DNA of 64,000 bases from an uncultured Roseobacter sp. Its GTDB lineage: Bacteria > Pseudomonadota > Alphaproteobacteria > Rhodobacterales > Rhodobacteraceae. The DNA lies in NCBI RefSeq assembly GCF_947492555.1, contig NZ_CANLNE010000001.1, positions 1,054,001 through 1,118,000 on the forward strand, in the 5' to 3' direction. The notes under the pieces are model-generated. The model worked only from the letters and a program-made list of their open reading frames with translations. It did no database searches and had not been told where the DNA came from. The stretch's first letter is position 1. Each line of letters starts with the position of its first letter. The position numbers were made by a program, and so were the translations under genes. Of this stretch, positions 30,434 through 40,003 are shown one piece after another.

Positions 30434-30534
30434 TGGGCGCCACGACAGGACTTGAACCTGCAACCTTCTCACATTAGTCTTCCGAAACGCCAATCTCGGC
30501 CTCGTGAGCGCTCTTCCAATTGAGCTACGCGGCG
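30434..30534 (-). tRNA. tRNA-like gene with encoded CCA and oversized (31-nt) anticodon loop; isotype undetermined
   Basis: Acceptor CGCCGCG/CGTGGCG, D-arm GCTC-AATTGGAA-GAGC, stem CTCAC/GTGAG, T-arm GCAGG-TTCAAGT-CCTGT, 3' CCA. Confidence 0.6.
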
Positions 30535-30536
30535 AA

Positions 30537-30570
30537 CTCTCCGATTACACAAAAGGGTGTGATCGGAGAG
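30537..30570. repeat. 14-bp inverted repeat CTCTCCGATTACAC-AAAAGG-GTGTGATCGGAGAG
   Basis: 13 Watson-Crick pairs plus one G-T, ending 2 nt from the tRNA-like 5' end. Confidence 0.85.
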
Positions 30571-30598
30571 TATATTTACCCTAGATTCGTCCTGTTTT

Positions 30599-30645
30599 CC
30601 ACAACAAGTTGAAGGTCAACCAGGCCAAACTAATATATATAGTGT
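30599..30645. promoter_or_regulatory. candidate NrdR-box pair (strong at 30630..30645, weak at 30599..30614)
   Basis: CTAATATATATAGTGT matches 13/16 of recalled ACACWATATATWGTGT; CCACAACAAGTTGAAG about 9/16; offset 31 bp. Confidence 0.5.
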
Positions 30646-30668
30646 ATGGTGGAAGGGATTCTGGGGGT

Positions 30669-31118
30669 ATGTCAGTGGGAAAACCTGTGGATAAAACAGT
30701 CAATCTGATCAAGCTCTCTGTGGGCTCGGAAAGCGTGGAGACGCTGATCGCTTGGCAGGCGAGCAAACGGGCACAGGGGCCTGACGGAATGCCCCGCCAC
30801 ATCACCCGCATGTGGCCGAAACGCGAAGCTGAAATCCTGAATGGCGGCTCGATCTATTGGGTGGTCAAAGGCACGCTGCAGTGCCGCCAGAGGATCATCC
30901 GCCTTGATGAGGTGATCGGCGAGGATGGTATCCGCCGGTGCGCCATCGTGCTCGACCCGGAGGTCATCCGCACGCAAAGCAGCCTGAAACGCCCGTTTCA
31001 GGGATGGCGTTACCTGCCGGTCAGCGATGCGCCTCCCGACCTGCCAAAAGGGCGCGCGTCCGAAGACCCGCTGCCCGTCGAGCTGAACCGCGCTTTGGCG
31101 GAAATTGGGGTCCTCTGA
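30669..31118 (+). CDS. DUF1489 family protein
   Basis: VNLIKLSVGSESVETLIAWQASK...HITRMWPKREAEILNGGSIYWVVKGTLQCRQRI. Confidence 0.85.
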   Translation: MSVGKPVDKTVNLIKLSVGSESVETLIAWQASKRAQGPDGMPRHITRMWPKREAEILNGGSIYWVVKGTLQCRQRIIRLDEVIGEDGIRRCAIVLDPEVIRTQSSLKRPFQGWRYLPVSDAPPDLPKGRASEDPLPVELNRALAEIGVL

Positions 31119-31121
31119 TCC

Positions 31122-31814
31122 TCAACCGGTCAGCTGCGAAATCAGCCCGTCGATCACCACCCGATCCGCATCCGATACCGGCGCCACACGGCTGCGCCAA
31201 AGCGTGGCCTGCGACCGCAGAATGGGCTCTTCCCCCAGCACTTTCAGGTGGTTTGCCCGCAGGGTCTCGCCACTGGAGGTGATATCGGCAATCGCCTCCG
31301 CCGTTTCATTGGCCACCGTACCTTCGGTCGCGCCCTGGCTGTCCACCAGTGCGTAGTCGGCCACCCCACCGTGACGCAGATGCTCGCGCACCAGCCGGTG
31401 ATACTTGGTTGCGATGCGCAGGCGCATGTTATGTACCGCGCGGAAGGCCGTTGCTGCCGCGTCCAGATCATCCAGCGTATCTACATCAATCCAGGCCTTT
31501 GGAACGGCCAGCACCAGATCGGCGTGGCCAAAGCCCAGTTCCTGCACGGGTTCGATCTGCTGCTCCCAGAGCGGCAACCTTTCCTGCACAAGGTCTGTGC
31601 CGGTTACTCCGAAATGCAAGCGCCCGGTTGCCAGTTCGCGGGGCACCTCTCCGGCAGAGAGCAGCACCAGCGACACCCCCTGAACGCCATTCACGGCACC
31701 GGCGTACTCGCGTTCCGATCCAGTGCGGGTCAGGGTCACTCCACGCTGACTGAACCAGTCGAAGGTCTTCTCCATCAACCGCCCCTTGGACGGCACGCCA
31801 AGCTTCACGGTCAT
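31122..31814 (-). CDS. hisG: ATP phosphoribosyltransferase (short form)
   Basis: VKLGVPSKGRLMEKTFDWF...LHFGVTGTDLVQE; next to hisZ. Confidence 0.95.
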   Translation of the reverse strand: MTVKLGVPSKGRLMEKTFDWFSQRGVTLTRTGSEREYAGAVNGVQGVSLVLLSAGEVPRELATGRLHFGVTGTDLVQERLPLWEQQIEPVQELGFGHADLVLAVPKAWIDVDTLDDLDAAATAFRAVHNMRLRIATKYHRLVREHLRHGGVADYALVDSQGATEGTVANETAEAIADITSSGETLRANHLKVLGEEPILRSQATLWRSRVAPVSDADRVVIDGLISQLTG

Positions 31815-32890
31815 GATTGCGCCTCCAGTTCCAACATCAGACCGGGTCGCAGCACCCCACCCACTGCCGGTATCTCAGCACCCTGCCCCAACCGCCGCGT
31901 CAGCGCGTCATAGCGCCCACCAGTCGCAAGGGCCGGCAGATCGGCACGGTTCGGGCTGAAGAAGCCAAAAACGAAACCGTCATAATATTCCATCGATGTG
32001 CGCCCGAAACTGGTCTCGAACGGCAGATTTTCCACGTCGACGCCCCGCGCCGCCAAAGCCTCCGCCCGCCTCGATATGCCATCCACCGCCGAAGAGATTG
32101 ATGGCAGATCAACCGCGATGTCGCGCAGCTGCTCAAGCGCGAAGGGCAGTGTCTCCCGCACCCCCAACAGCGCATCGAGCAGGTCCACCTCGGCCGCACT
32201 CACCGGCGGTGCCTTGGCATCGTCGCGCAGCGTTTGGATGCGGCGATCGATCTCTGCCTGTGTGCGCTTGCCCACCAGCGGGGCGTCACAGGCGATATCG
32301 CCTGCCAGCAGTTGTTCGCGACGGGCAGACAGGGGCACGCGGCCAGAAAACCGGTCCAGCAGCGCCCGAAACCGGCGCGGACGCCAGATGTGGCGCAACA
32401 GAGCGGCCTTGCGCGGCTCGGTGGTTTTCAGCCCCCGCACGGCGGCGGTCAAAAGCCCGATATCCCCCGTTGCGGCGCGCAGGTTCAACGGGGCCACGGC
32501 CTGCGCGATCAGGGCAAACACCTCTGCATCGGAGGCGGCCGGATTGGCGCGATCAAACACCTCATAGCCGACCTGGATATATTCATTGGCGCGGTCCGGG
32601 TCGTGCTCCTGACGGCGAAACACCTCGCCGGAATAGGTATAGCGCGCAGGCTCCGCGCCGTCGGCCATGTGCATCTGCACCACCGCAACGGTGAAATCCG
32701 GGCGCAGCATCTGCTCCCCGCGCAGGGCGTCGGAGGTCACATAGGCGCGCGCGCGGATTTCCTCGCCATAAAGATCGAGCAGGGTCTCCGCCGATTGCAG
32801 AATTGGCGTCTCCACCGGCAGGGCCCCGGCTGCTTCGAAGCGCGCGCGCAACTCAGCTGCCCGCGCCAACGTTTGGGCGCGCGTGATCAT
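31811..32890 (-). CDS. hisZ: ATP phosphoribosyltransferase regulatory subunit
   Basis: HisRS-like paralogue: [14 protein letters not shown]...[22 protein letters not shown]; overlaps hisG and hisS. Confidence 0.93.
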   Translation of the reverse strand: MITRAQTLARAAELRARFEAAGALPVETPILQSAETLLDLYGEEIRARAYVTSDALRGEQMLRPDFTVAVVQMHMADGAEPARYTYSGEVFRRQEHDPDRANEYIQVGYEVFDRANPAASDAEVFALIAQAVAPLNLRAATGDIGLLTAAVRGLKTTEPRKAALLRHIWRPRRFRALLDRFSGRVPLSARREQLLAGDIACDAPLVGKRTQAEIDRRIQTLRDDAKAPPVSAAEVDLLDALLGVRETLPFALEQLRDIAVDLPSISSAVDGISRRAEALAARGVDVENLPFETSFGRTSMEYYDGFVFGFFSPNRADLPALATGGRYDALTRRLGQGAEIPAVGGVLRPGLMLELEAQS

Positions 32891-34539
32891 TTGTCAGCGC
32901 CACCATCCGGCAGATCATGTTGCGCGAGGATGTCCCGCACCTTGACCACCAGGTCATCGCGCGGCACTTCGAACTGGCTGGGCCGGTCTTTCCATTCCTC
33001 CAGCGTGGCGCTTTCAGCAATCTGCGCGCCCAGGATCAGGTCCTTGATCTGGACGACGCCCCGCTCTTTCTCATCCCCGCCTTCGATCACGGCCACAGGG
33101 CTGCCGCGCTTGTCGGCGTATTTGAGTTGGTTGCCGAAGTTCTTGGGGTTGCCCAGATAGACCTCGGCCCGAATGCCAGCCTGACGCAGCTCCGCCACCA
33201 TGGCCTGATAGTCAGCCATGCGGTCACGATCCATGACGGTCACAACGACAGGGCCCGCTTCGCTGGAATGCATCCGCCCCTTGGCCTGAAGTGCTGCCAG
33301 CAACCGGTCGACGCCGATGGAGACACCCGTGGCAGGCACCTCCTGCCCGGTGAAGCGCTTGACCAGATCGTCATAGCGCCCGCCGCCCGCCACCGAGCCA
33401 AAGTTGCGCGTGCGGCCTTTCTCGTCCTGAATGTCGAAGGTCAGTTCGGCCTCGTAGACCGGGCCGGTGTAGTAGCCGAGACCACGGACGACAGAGGGGT
33501 CGATGACGATGCGGTCGGGGCCATACTCACCAGCTTCCATCAGTTTTGCGATTTCTTCCAGTTCGTCTACGCCTTGTTGCCCAATCTGAGATGTGCCAAC
33601 GATGTTCCTTAGGCGAGCGACAGTTTGTCGATTGATAGAGTATGAGAGATCATCCCCGTCCGGTTTCAACTGCTCTATATCAATACCAAACTTCTTTGCA
33701 TCTCTGACCGCTTCGTAGGTACCGGCGCCCAAAACCCCATCGCTTTCCGCTCTGGCATAGTCAATTGCATATGCTCTCGCCAAAACAAAATCGAGAATAC
33801 TGCTGATCTGCCTCTCCTCTAACTCCGCTCCCTCGGTGAAGTCCCCACTTTCATCTTTACGTCCCTGACCAAGCAGCGCACGCACTCCCTCCACTCCCAG
33901 CCGATCCAGCTTGTCGATGGCCCGCAGGACGATACCGCGCTCGCGTTCCTTGTCGTCGCCTGCAAGGCCTGCAACTTCGAGCACGCCGTTCAGCACTTTG
34001 CGGTTGTTCACGCGGATCACATAGTCGCCGCGCGGGATGCCAACCTCTTCGAGGCAATCGGCGAGCATCGCGCAAATCTCCGCGTCCGCCGCCACAGACG
34101 GCGCGCCCACTGTATCCGCATCACATTGATAGAACTGGCGAAAGCGCCCCGGACCGGGCTTTTCGTTGCGCCAGACAGGTCCCATCGCATAGCGGCGGTA
34201 GGGCTTCGGCAGGTCGTTCTGATGTTGCGCGTAAACCCGCGCCAAGGGGGCCGTCAGATCATAGCGCAGCGCCAGCCAGTCGCCCGGTTTGTCGGCATCC
34301 GCATCCTCCTGCCAGGCAAAGACGCCCTCGTTCGGGCGGTCCACATCCGGCAGGAATTTCCCCAAGGCCTCGACGGTCTCTACGCCCGAGCTTTCCAGCG
34401 CGTCGAACCCATAGCGATGATAGACCGCCGCGATCTTGCGCAGCATTTCGGTGCGCTGGGTGACCTCAGCGCCGAAATAGTCACGAAAGCCCTTTGGCGT
34501 TTCCGCCTTGGGCCGCGGGGTCTTTTTGGGTTTGGCCAT
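32887..34539 (-). CDS. hisS: histidine--tRNA ligase
   Basis: [51 protein letters not shown] at 34539. Confidence 0.95.
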   Translation of the reverse strand: MAKPKKTPRPKAETPKGFRDYFGAEVTQRTEMLRKIAAVYHRYGFDALESSGVETVEALGKFLPDVDRPNEGVFAWQEDADADKPGDWLALRYDLTAPLARVYAQHQNDLPKPYRRYAMGPVWRNEKPGPGRFRQFYQCDADTVGAPSVAADAEICAMLADCLEEVGIPRGDYVIRVNNRKVLNGVLEVAGLAGDDKERERGIVLRAIDKLDRLGVEGVRALLGQGRKDESGDFTEGAELEERQISSILDFVLARAYAIDYARAESDGVLGAGTYEAVRDAKKFGIDIEQLKPDGDDLSYSINRQTVARLRNIVGTSQIGQQGVDELEEIAKLMEAGEYGPDRIVIDPSVVRGLGYYTGPVYEAELTFDIQDEKGRTRNFGSVAGGGRYDDLVKRFTGQEVPATGVSIGVDRLLAALQAKGRMHSSEAGPVVVTVMDRDRMADYQAMVAELRQAGIRAEVYLGNPKNFGNQLKYADKRGSPVAVIEGGDEKERGVVQIKDLILGAQIAESATLEEWKDRPSQFEVPRDDLVVKVRDILAQHDLPDGGADK

Positions 34540-34644
34540 GGTTCGCCCTCTGGCTTGTCGGTGTCGCGCGCGGTCTAGCCCAAGGGGCCAAGGGGGGCAA
34601 GGCGCGGTCTTTATCAGATCGCCCGCGCGTGCTAGGCGCAGGCC

Positions 34645-34839
34645 ATGGAAAAACTGGAAGAACAGATTGCGCATCTGACGCGCACGGTTGAGGAACTGTC
34701 CGATGTGGTCGCCCGTCAGGAGACGGAGATCGCCACGCTCACGCGCCGGGTTGTCATGCTGATGCAGCGTGAGGGCGAACGCGAGGCGCAGGCTTCGGGC
34801 GGTGTTGTGGTCGGTGACGAACGCCCGCCGCATTACTAA
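34645..34839 (+). CDS. SlyX family protein
   Basis: [43 protein letters not shown]...RPPHY. Confidence 0.85.
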   Translation: MEKLEEQIAHLTRTVEELSDVVARQETEIATLTRRVVMLMQREGEREAQASGGVVVGDERPPHY

Positions 34840-34854
34840 GAAGCGCCACGGCCG

Positions 34855-37800
34855 TCAGATATCCTCGACCTCCAGCACCCCGGTCAGGGATTTGATCGCA
34901 CCCTTGATCTGCGGGTTCACCACAAATTCCTGCCCAAGTGCGACCTCGACCTCGCCGGGCAGGCTTGAGTCCATCAGGCAGAATTCCACAGGTCCGCGCC
35001 CGGCTTTTCTGGCAGAGACGGTCGCGCCTTCCAGGACGCTCGCCACGGCTGCAATAGCCTCAGGTGCGTCAACGAAGATCTTGAGCCCGCTGCCACCGGC
35101 GTCAGCCACTACCGCATCCGCAGGCCCGACAGATCGGCCCAGCAGTTTGAGCTGGTCCGCCTCCATCGTCGCCTCGACCGTGACGATGACCTTGGACCCG
35201 GTCTCCAGATGCTCCCGCGCCGCCTCAAGCGTGTCGGAAAAGAGCGTCACCTCATAGGCCCCCGTGGGGTCAGACATCTGCGCAAAGGCGAACCGATTGC
35301 CGCGTGCGGATTTCCGCTCCTGCCTGCCTGCAACGATACCCGCCAGCCGCACATTCATCGCACCGGTCTGGGTGACTTTTTCGGTCAGTTCGTCCAGCGT
35401 CAGGAAAGGCACGCCGCGATCATTGGCTGTTTTGCGCTTCAACGGGGCCATATAGTCATCCAGTGGGTGGCCAGAGAGATAGAAGCCCACCGCCTTGAAT
35501 TCCTCCCCCAACCGTTCGGCGGGCAACCAGTCCTGAACCGGGTGCAGCCGTGGCTCGGGCAGGTCTTCCCCCGCTTCGCCAAAGAGCGAGACCTGGTTGG
35601 AGGACTTCTGTTCATGAATGGCAGCGGAATAGCTCACCAAAGCATCCAGGGCGTCGAAAACACGGTGCCTGTTGGCATCCAGCTGGTCAAACGCGCCGGA
35701 GCGCGCCAGCATCTCCAGCGGGCGCTTGCCCACACGTTTCAGATCCACCCGACGGGCGAGATCAAAGAGCGTGGCAAAGGGTTTGTCAGGGCTGTTCTCT
35801 GCGCTTGGGTCCGCGCGACGCCCGTCGGTGATCAGCTTCATCGCCTCCAACCCGACGTTTTTCAACGCGCCCAGGGCGTAGACCAACGCGCCATCCACCA
35901 CCTTGAACGTCGCGTCCGAGCGGTTCACGCAGGGCGGCACCCAGGGCAGTTGCAGCTGCTTGCGCACCTCTTCGAAATAGACTGCCAGCTTGTCGGTGAG
36001 ATGGATATCGCAGTTCATCACCCCGGCCATGAACTCGACCGGGTGGTTGGCCTTGAGCCAGGCCGTCTGGTAGCTGACCACCGCATAGGCGGCGGCGTGC
36101 GATTTATTGAACCCGTAGTTGGCGAATTTCTCCAACAGGTCGAAAACCTCGGTGGCCTTCTTCTTGTCCACCCCGTTTTCCTGTGCACCCTTTTCGAACT
36201 TCGGGCGCTCCTTCGCCATCTCTTCGGCGATCTTCTTGCCCATCGCACGGCGCAGCAGGTCAGCGCCGCCAAGGCTGTAGCCCGCCATGACCTGCGCGAT
36301 TTGCATCACCTGTTCCTGATAGACGATAATGCCTTGGGTTTCCTGAAGAATATCGTCGATCAGCGGGTGGATGGATTCCAGCTCGCGCAGCCCGTTCTTG
36401 ACCTCGCAGTAGGTCGGAATGTTCTCCATCGGGCCGGGACGGTAAAGCGCAACCAGCGCCACGATATCCTCGATACAGGTGGGCTTCATGCGCTTGAGCG
36501 CGTCCATCATGCCCGAGCTTTCCACCTGGAACACGGCCACGGTCTTGGCGGAGGCGTAGAGTTTGTAAGAGGCTTCATCATCCAGCGGAATGGTGCCGAT
36601 ATCGTCCTCCAGCCCGTCAGGCGGCACGAAAAGCTCGGTCCCGTCCGCCGCGATATGCAGATGCCGCCCCGACGCCTTGATCTGATCCACCGCATTCTGG
36701 ATCACGGTCAGTGTTTTCAGGCCGAGAAAGTCGAACTTCACCAGCCCCGCCTGCTCCACCCACTTCATGTTGAACTGGGTTGCGGGCATGTCCGAGCGCG
36801 GATCCTGATAGAGCGGCACCAGCGCATCCAGCGGTCTGTCGCCGATCACCACACCCGCCGCGTGGGTGGAGGCATTGCGCAAGAGCCCCTCGACTTGCTG
36901 GCCGTACTCCAGCAGCCGGGCCACGACCTCCTCATTGCGCGCCTCTTCGCGCAGGCGCGGCTCATCCGCCAGCGCCTTTTCAATGCTGACGGGCTTCACG
37001 CCCTCAACCGGGATCATCTTGGACAGGCGGTCCACCTGACCATACGGCATTTGCAAAACGCGCCCAATGTCGCGCACAGCAGCTTTTGACAAAAGCGCGC
37101 CGAAAGTGATGATTTGTCCCACCTTGTCGCGGCCATACTTCTCCTGAACGTACCTGATGACCTCTTCGCGGCGATCCATACAGAAATCGATATCAAAGTC
37201 CGGCATCGAGACCCGTTCCGGGTTCAGAAACCGCTCGAACAGCAGGTTGTAGCGCAGCGGATCAAGGTCGGTAATGGTCAGCGCATAAGCCACCAGCGAG
37301 CCCGCACCTGACCCCCGGCCCGGCCCTACGGGGATGTCATTGTCCTTGGCCCACTTGATGAAGTCGGCCACGATCAGGAAGTACCCCGGAAACCCCATGC
37401 CTTCGATAATGCCCAGCTCGAAATCGAGCCGTTTTTCATACTCCTCGACACTGGTCGCATGCGGGATGATCGCCAGCCGATCCTTGAGACCCGCGTGCGA
37501 CTGCCGCCGCAGCTCTTCGATCTCATCATCGGCGAATTTGGGCAGGATGGGATCGCGCCTGTAGGCCTGAAACGCACAACGCCTTGCGATTTCCACCGTG
37601 TTTTCAATCGCCTCTGGAATATCCGCAAAAAGGGTGACCATCTCGGACTGGGACTTGAAGTAGTGCTGAGCGGTCAGGCGGCGGCGCGCATCCTGCTGGT
37701 CGACATAGGCCCCTTCGGCGATGCAAATGAGCGCGTCATGCGCCTCGTACATCTCGGATTTCGGGAAATAGACGTCGTTGGTGGCAACCAACGGCAGATC

Positions 37801-38406
37801 CATCGCATAGGCCATTTCGACAAAACCACGCTCGGTCAGGCGCTCCGCCTCCGGTTGCCCGGCTTCCGTGGGATGACGTTGCAATTCGACATAGAGCCGG
37901 TCGCCGAAATCCGATTTCAGCCGATCCATCACCTCCTGCGCTGCAGGTCTTTGCCCCGCCTGCAACAGCTTGCCAACCGGCCCTTCGGGACCGCCGGTCA
38001 GGCAGATCACATCTTCTGAATACTGCCCCAATTGGTCCAACGTCACCTGCGGTAGCGCCCCACCCTTGTCGATGTAGAGGCAAGAGTTGAGCTTCATCAG
38101 GTTTTCATACCCCGCCTCGCTCTGGGCCAGCAGCACCACCGGCGCGGGCAGGCGCGGCTTGTCACCCGGGCGTGTCTCGACATAGGTCACATCCACCTGG
38201 CAGCCAAGGATGGGCTGCACCCCCGCCCCTGACATCGCCACGGAAAACTCCAGTGCTGCGAACATGTTGTTGGTATCTGTGAGCGCCAGCGCGGGCATCT
38301 CCGCGTCACGGCACAGACCGGGCAGCTTTTTCAACCGCAGCGCCCCTTCCAGCAGGGAATACTCGGAATGGCTGCGCAGGTGAATGAATCGGGGATTTTT
38401 ACTCAT
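34855..38406 (-). CDS. dnaE: DNA polymerase III subunit alpha
   Basis: 1183 aa; FIHLRSHSEYSLLEGALRLKKL, VGPGRGSGAGSLVAYAL, PDFDIDFCMDRREEVIRYVQEKYG. Confidence 0.97.
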   Translation of the reverse strand: MSKNPRFIHLRSHSEYSLLEGALRLKKLPGLCRDAEMPALALTDTNNMFAALEFSVAMSGAGVQPILGCQVDVTYVETRPGDKPRLPAPVVLLAQSEAGYENLMKLNSCLYIDKGGALPQVTLDQLGQYSEDVICLTGGPEGPVGKLLQAGQRPAAQEVMDRLKSDFGDRLYVELQRHPTEAGQPEAERLTERGFVEMAYAMDLPLVATNDVYFPKSEMYEAHDALICIAEGAYVDQQDARRRLTAQHYFKSQSEMVTLFADIPEAIENTVEIARRCAFQAYRRDPILPKFADDEIEELRRQSHAGLKDRLAIIPHATSVEEYEKRLDFELGIIEGMGFPGYFLIVADFIKWAKDNDIPVGPGRGSGAGSLVAYALTITDLDPLRYNLLFERFLNPERVSMPDFDIDFCMDRREEVIRYVQEKYGRDKVGQIITFGALLSKAAVRDIGRVLQMPYGQVDRLSKMIPVEGVKPVSIEKALADEPRLREEARNEEVVARLLEYGQQVEGLLRNASTHAAGVVIGDRPLDALVPLYQDPRSDMPATQFNMKWVEQAGLVKFDFLGLKTLTVIQNAVDQIKASGRHLHIAADGTELFVPPDGLEDDIGTIPLDDEASYKLYASAKTVAVFQVESSGMMDALKRMKPTCIEDIVALVALYRPGPMENIPTYCEVKNGLRELESIHPLIDDILQETQGIIVYQEQVMQIAQVMAGYSLGGADLLRRAMGKKIAEEMAKERPKFEKGAQENGVDKKKATEVFDLLEKFANYGFNKSHAAAYAVVSYQTAWLKANHPVEFMAGVMNCDIHLTDKLAVYFEEVRKQLQLPWVPPCVNRSDATFKVVDGALVYALGALKNVGLEAMKLITDGRRADPSAENSPDKPFATLFDLARRVDLKRVGKRPLEMLARSGAFDQLDANRHRVFDALDALVSYSAAIHEQKSSNQVSLFGEAGEDLPEPRLHPVQDWLPAERLGEEFKAVGFYLSGHPLDDYMAPLKRKTANDRGVPFLTLDELTEKVTQTGAMNVRLAGIVAGRQERKSARGNRFAFAQMSDPTGAYEVTLFSDTLEAAREHLETGSKVIVTVEATMEADQLKLLGRSVGPADAVVADAGGSGLKIFVDAPEAIAAVASVLEGATVSARKAGRGPVEFCLMDSSLPGEVEVALGQEFVVNPQIKGAIKSLTGVLEVEDI

Positions 38407-38629
38407 GCTGTGACACTAATTCAGCACGTGCACCGCCGCCAGCGGGAACACCCCGCGATGTCATTTTTTGAGCGCGCCAGCCAACCGCCGAGACGTCACC
38501 TCGCCTTTCTCCTTGCAAATCAAGGCAGCCCCCGCTTAGCCTCTGGTCCGTTACTGCTCGCCTCTCGTTCTACGCCGCATCGAACGACTGGCATAAGGAG
38601 CCCCTTGGTACCGCGGCGGATCTGACGGA

Positions 38630-40003
38630 ATGGACATTGCGTTTCGCCTGAACGGAGAAACAGTGGCGCTGCAGGATGTGGCGCCCACCACGACCTTGCT
38701 GGACTGGTTGCGCGAGGACCGCGGCCTAACCGGCACCAAGGAGGGGTGCAACGAGGGCGATTGCGGCGCCTGTTCCGTGATGGTCACGGATGACACCGGC
38801 GCGCAGGCGCTCAATGCCTGCATCCTGTTCCTGCCCCAGCTCAATGGCAAGGCGGTGCGCACGGTGGAGGGGATTGCAGCGCCGGATGGCAGTCTGCACC
38901 CGGTGCAAAAGGCGATGGTGGATCATCACGGCAGCCAGTGCGGATTTTGCACACCGGGGTTCATTGTCTCGATGGCCACAGCCCATCTGCAGGGCAGGAC
39001 GGATCATGACACGCAATTGGCCGGCAACCTGTGCCGCTGCACGGGCTATGCGCCGATCATTCGCGCCGCCGTTGCCGCCGAAGACGCCTCTGTTCCGGCG
39101 CATATGCACGATGAGCCGGTGGAGAAAGCGGCGTCTGATCCGGGCGGGCTCTCCGTGCAGCCCCGCTCTGCGGATGAGCTGGCGGCATGGTATCTGAACC
39201 ACCCGGAGGCCACGCTGATCGCCGGGGCCACGGATGTCGGTCTCTGGGTCACCAAGCAGTTTCGCGATCTGGGGCCCGTCGCCTTTCTGAACGGATGCGC
39301 CGATCTTACAGGGATCGAAGAGAGTGCAGAGGGCCTGCGGATCGGGGCCATGACCACCCTGACGGACATGGAAACTGCAATTGAACCGCTCTACCCGTCT
39401 TTTGCGGCGATGATCCGGCGGTATGGCTCGGTACAGGTGCGCAATGCGGCCACCATCGGTGGCAATATCGCCAATGGCTCGCCGATCGGGGACGGCCCGC
39501 CTGCGCTAATCGCGCTGGGGGCGACATTACATTTGCGCCAGGGCCAGACACGGCGCAGCCTGCCTCTGGAGGACTTCTTTCTTGACTATGGCAAACAGGA
39601 CCGGAACCCCGGTGAATTTATCGAAGCCATCACCATTCCGCATCAGCCGGACAGGTTGCGGTGCTACAAACTGTCAAAACGGTTTGATCAGGACATTTCC
39701 GCCCTCTGCGCCTGCCTGTCGATCACCGTGGACAGCGGCCAGGTCAGTGGCGCGCGTCTTGCCTTTGGCGGCATGGCGGGCATCCCGAAACGCGCGGCGG
39801 CGGCGGAAGCCGCCTTGGCTGGCGCCCCGTGGACCGAAGATACTGTGCGGTCTGCGATGCAGGCGCTGGCAGAGGATTTCCAGCCCCTCTCAGACATGCG
39901 GGCCAGCGCGGCGTATCGCCTGAAAACCGCGCAGAACATGCTGCTGCGGTACTGGCATGCCGATCAGGGCACCATGGTCAACCCGCTGGAGGTGACCCCA
40001 TGA
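38630..40003 (+). CDS. xdhA: xanthine dehydrogenase small (FeS/FAD) subunit
   Basis: [44 protein letters not shown]-binding domain. Confidence 0.96.
   Translation: MDIAFRLNGETVALQDVAPTTTLLDWLREDRGLTGTKEGCNEGDCGACSVMVTDDTGAQALNACILFLPQLNGKAVRTVEGIAAPDGSLHPVQKAMVDHHGSQCGFCTPGFIVSMATAHLQGRTDHDTQLAGNLCRCTGYAPIIRAAVAAEDASVPAHMHDEPVEKAASDPGGLSVQPRSADELAAWYLNHPEATLIAGATDVGLWVTKQFRDLGPVAFLNGCADLTGIEESAEGLRIGAMTTLTDMETAIEPLYPSFAAMIRRYGSVQVRNAATIGGNIANGSPIGDGPPALIALGATLHLRQGQTRRSLPLEDFFLDYGKQDRNPGEFIEAITIPHQPDRLRCYKLSKRFDQDISALCACLSITVDSGQVSGARLAFGGMAGIPKRAAAAEAALAGAPWTEDTVRSAMQALAEDFQPLSDMRASAAYRLKTAQNMLLRYWHADQGTMVNPLEVTP

Noticed and set aside
30411-30670. Cobalamin riboswitch upstream of B12-dependent nrdJ
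   Set aside because: No B12-box-like sequence or suitable multi-stem structure seen; the space holds the tRNA-like gene and a simple hairpin.
34540-34833. 98-codon N-terminal extension of hisS
   Set aside because: Runs antisense through sly[24 protein letters not shown] at 34539 is the natural start.
35209-37089. 626-aa plus-strand ORF antisense to dnaE
   Set aside because: dnaE is unambiguous on the other strand; long antisense open frames arise from GC-rich codon bias. No domain recognised.
38407-38629. Purine riboswitch before xdhA
   Set aside because: No conserved purine or xanthine aptamer core recognised.
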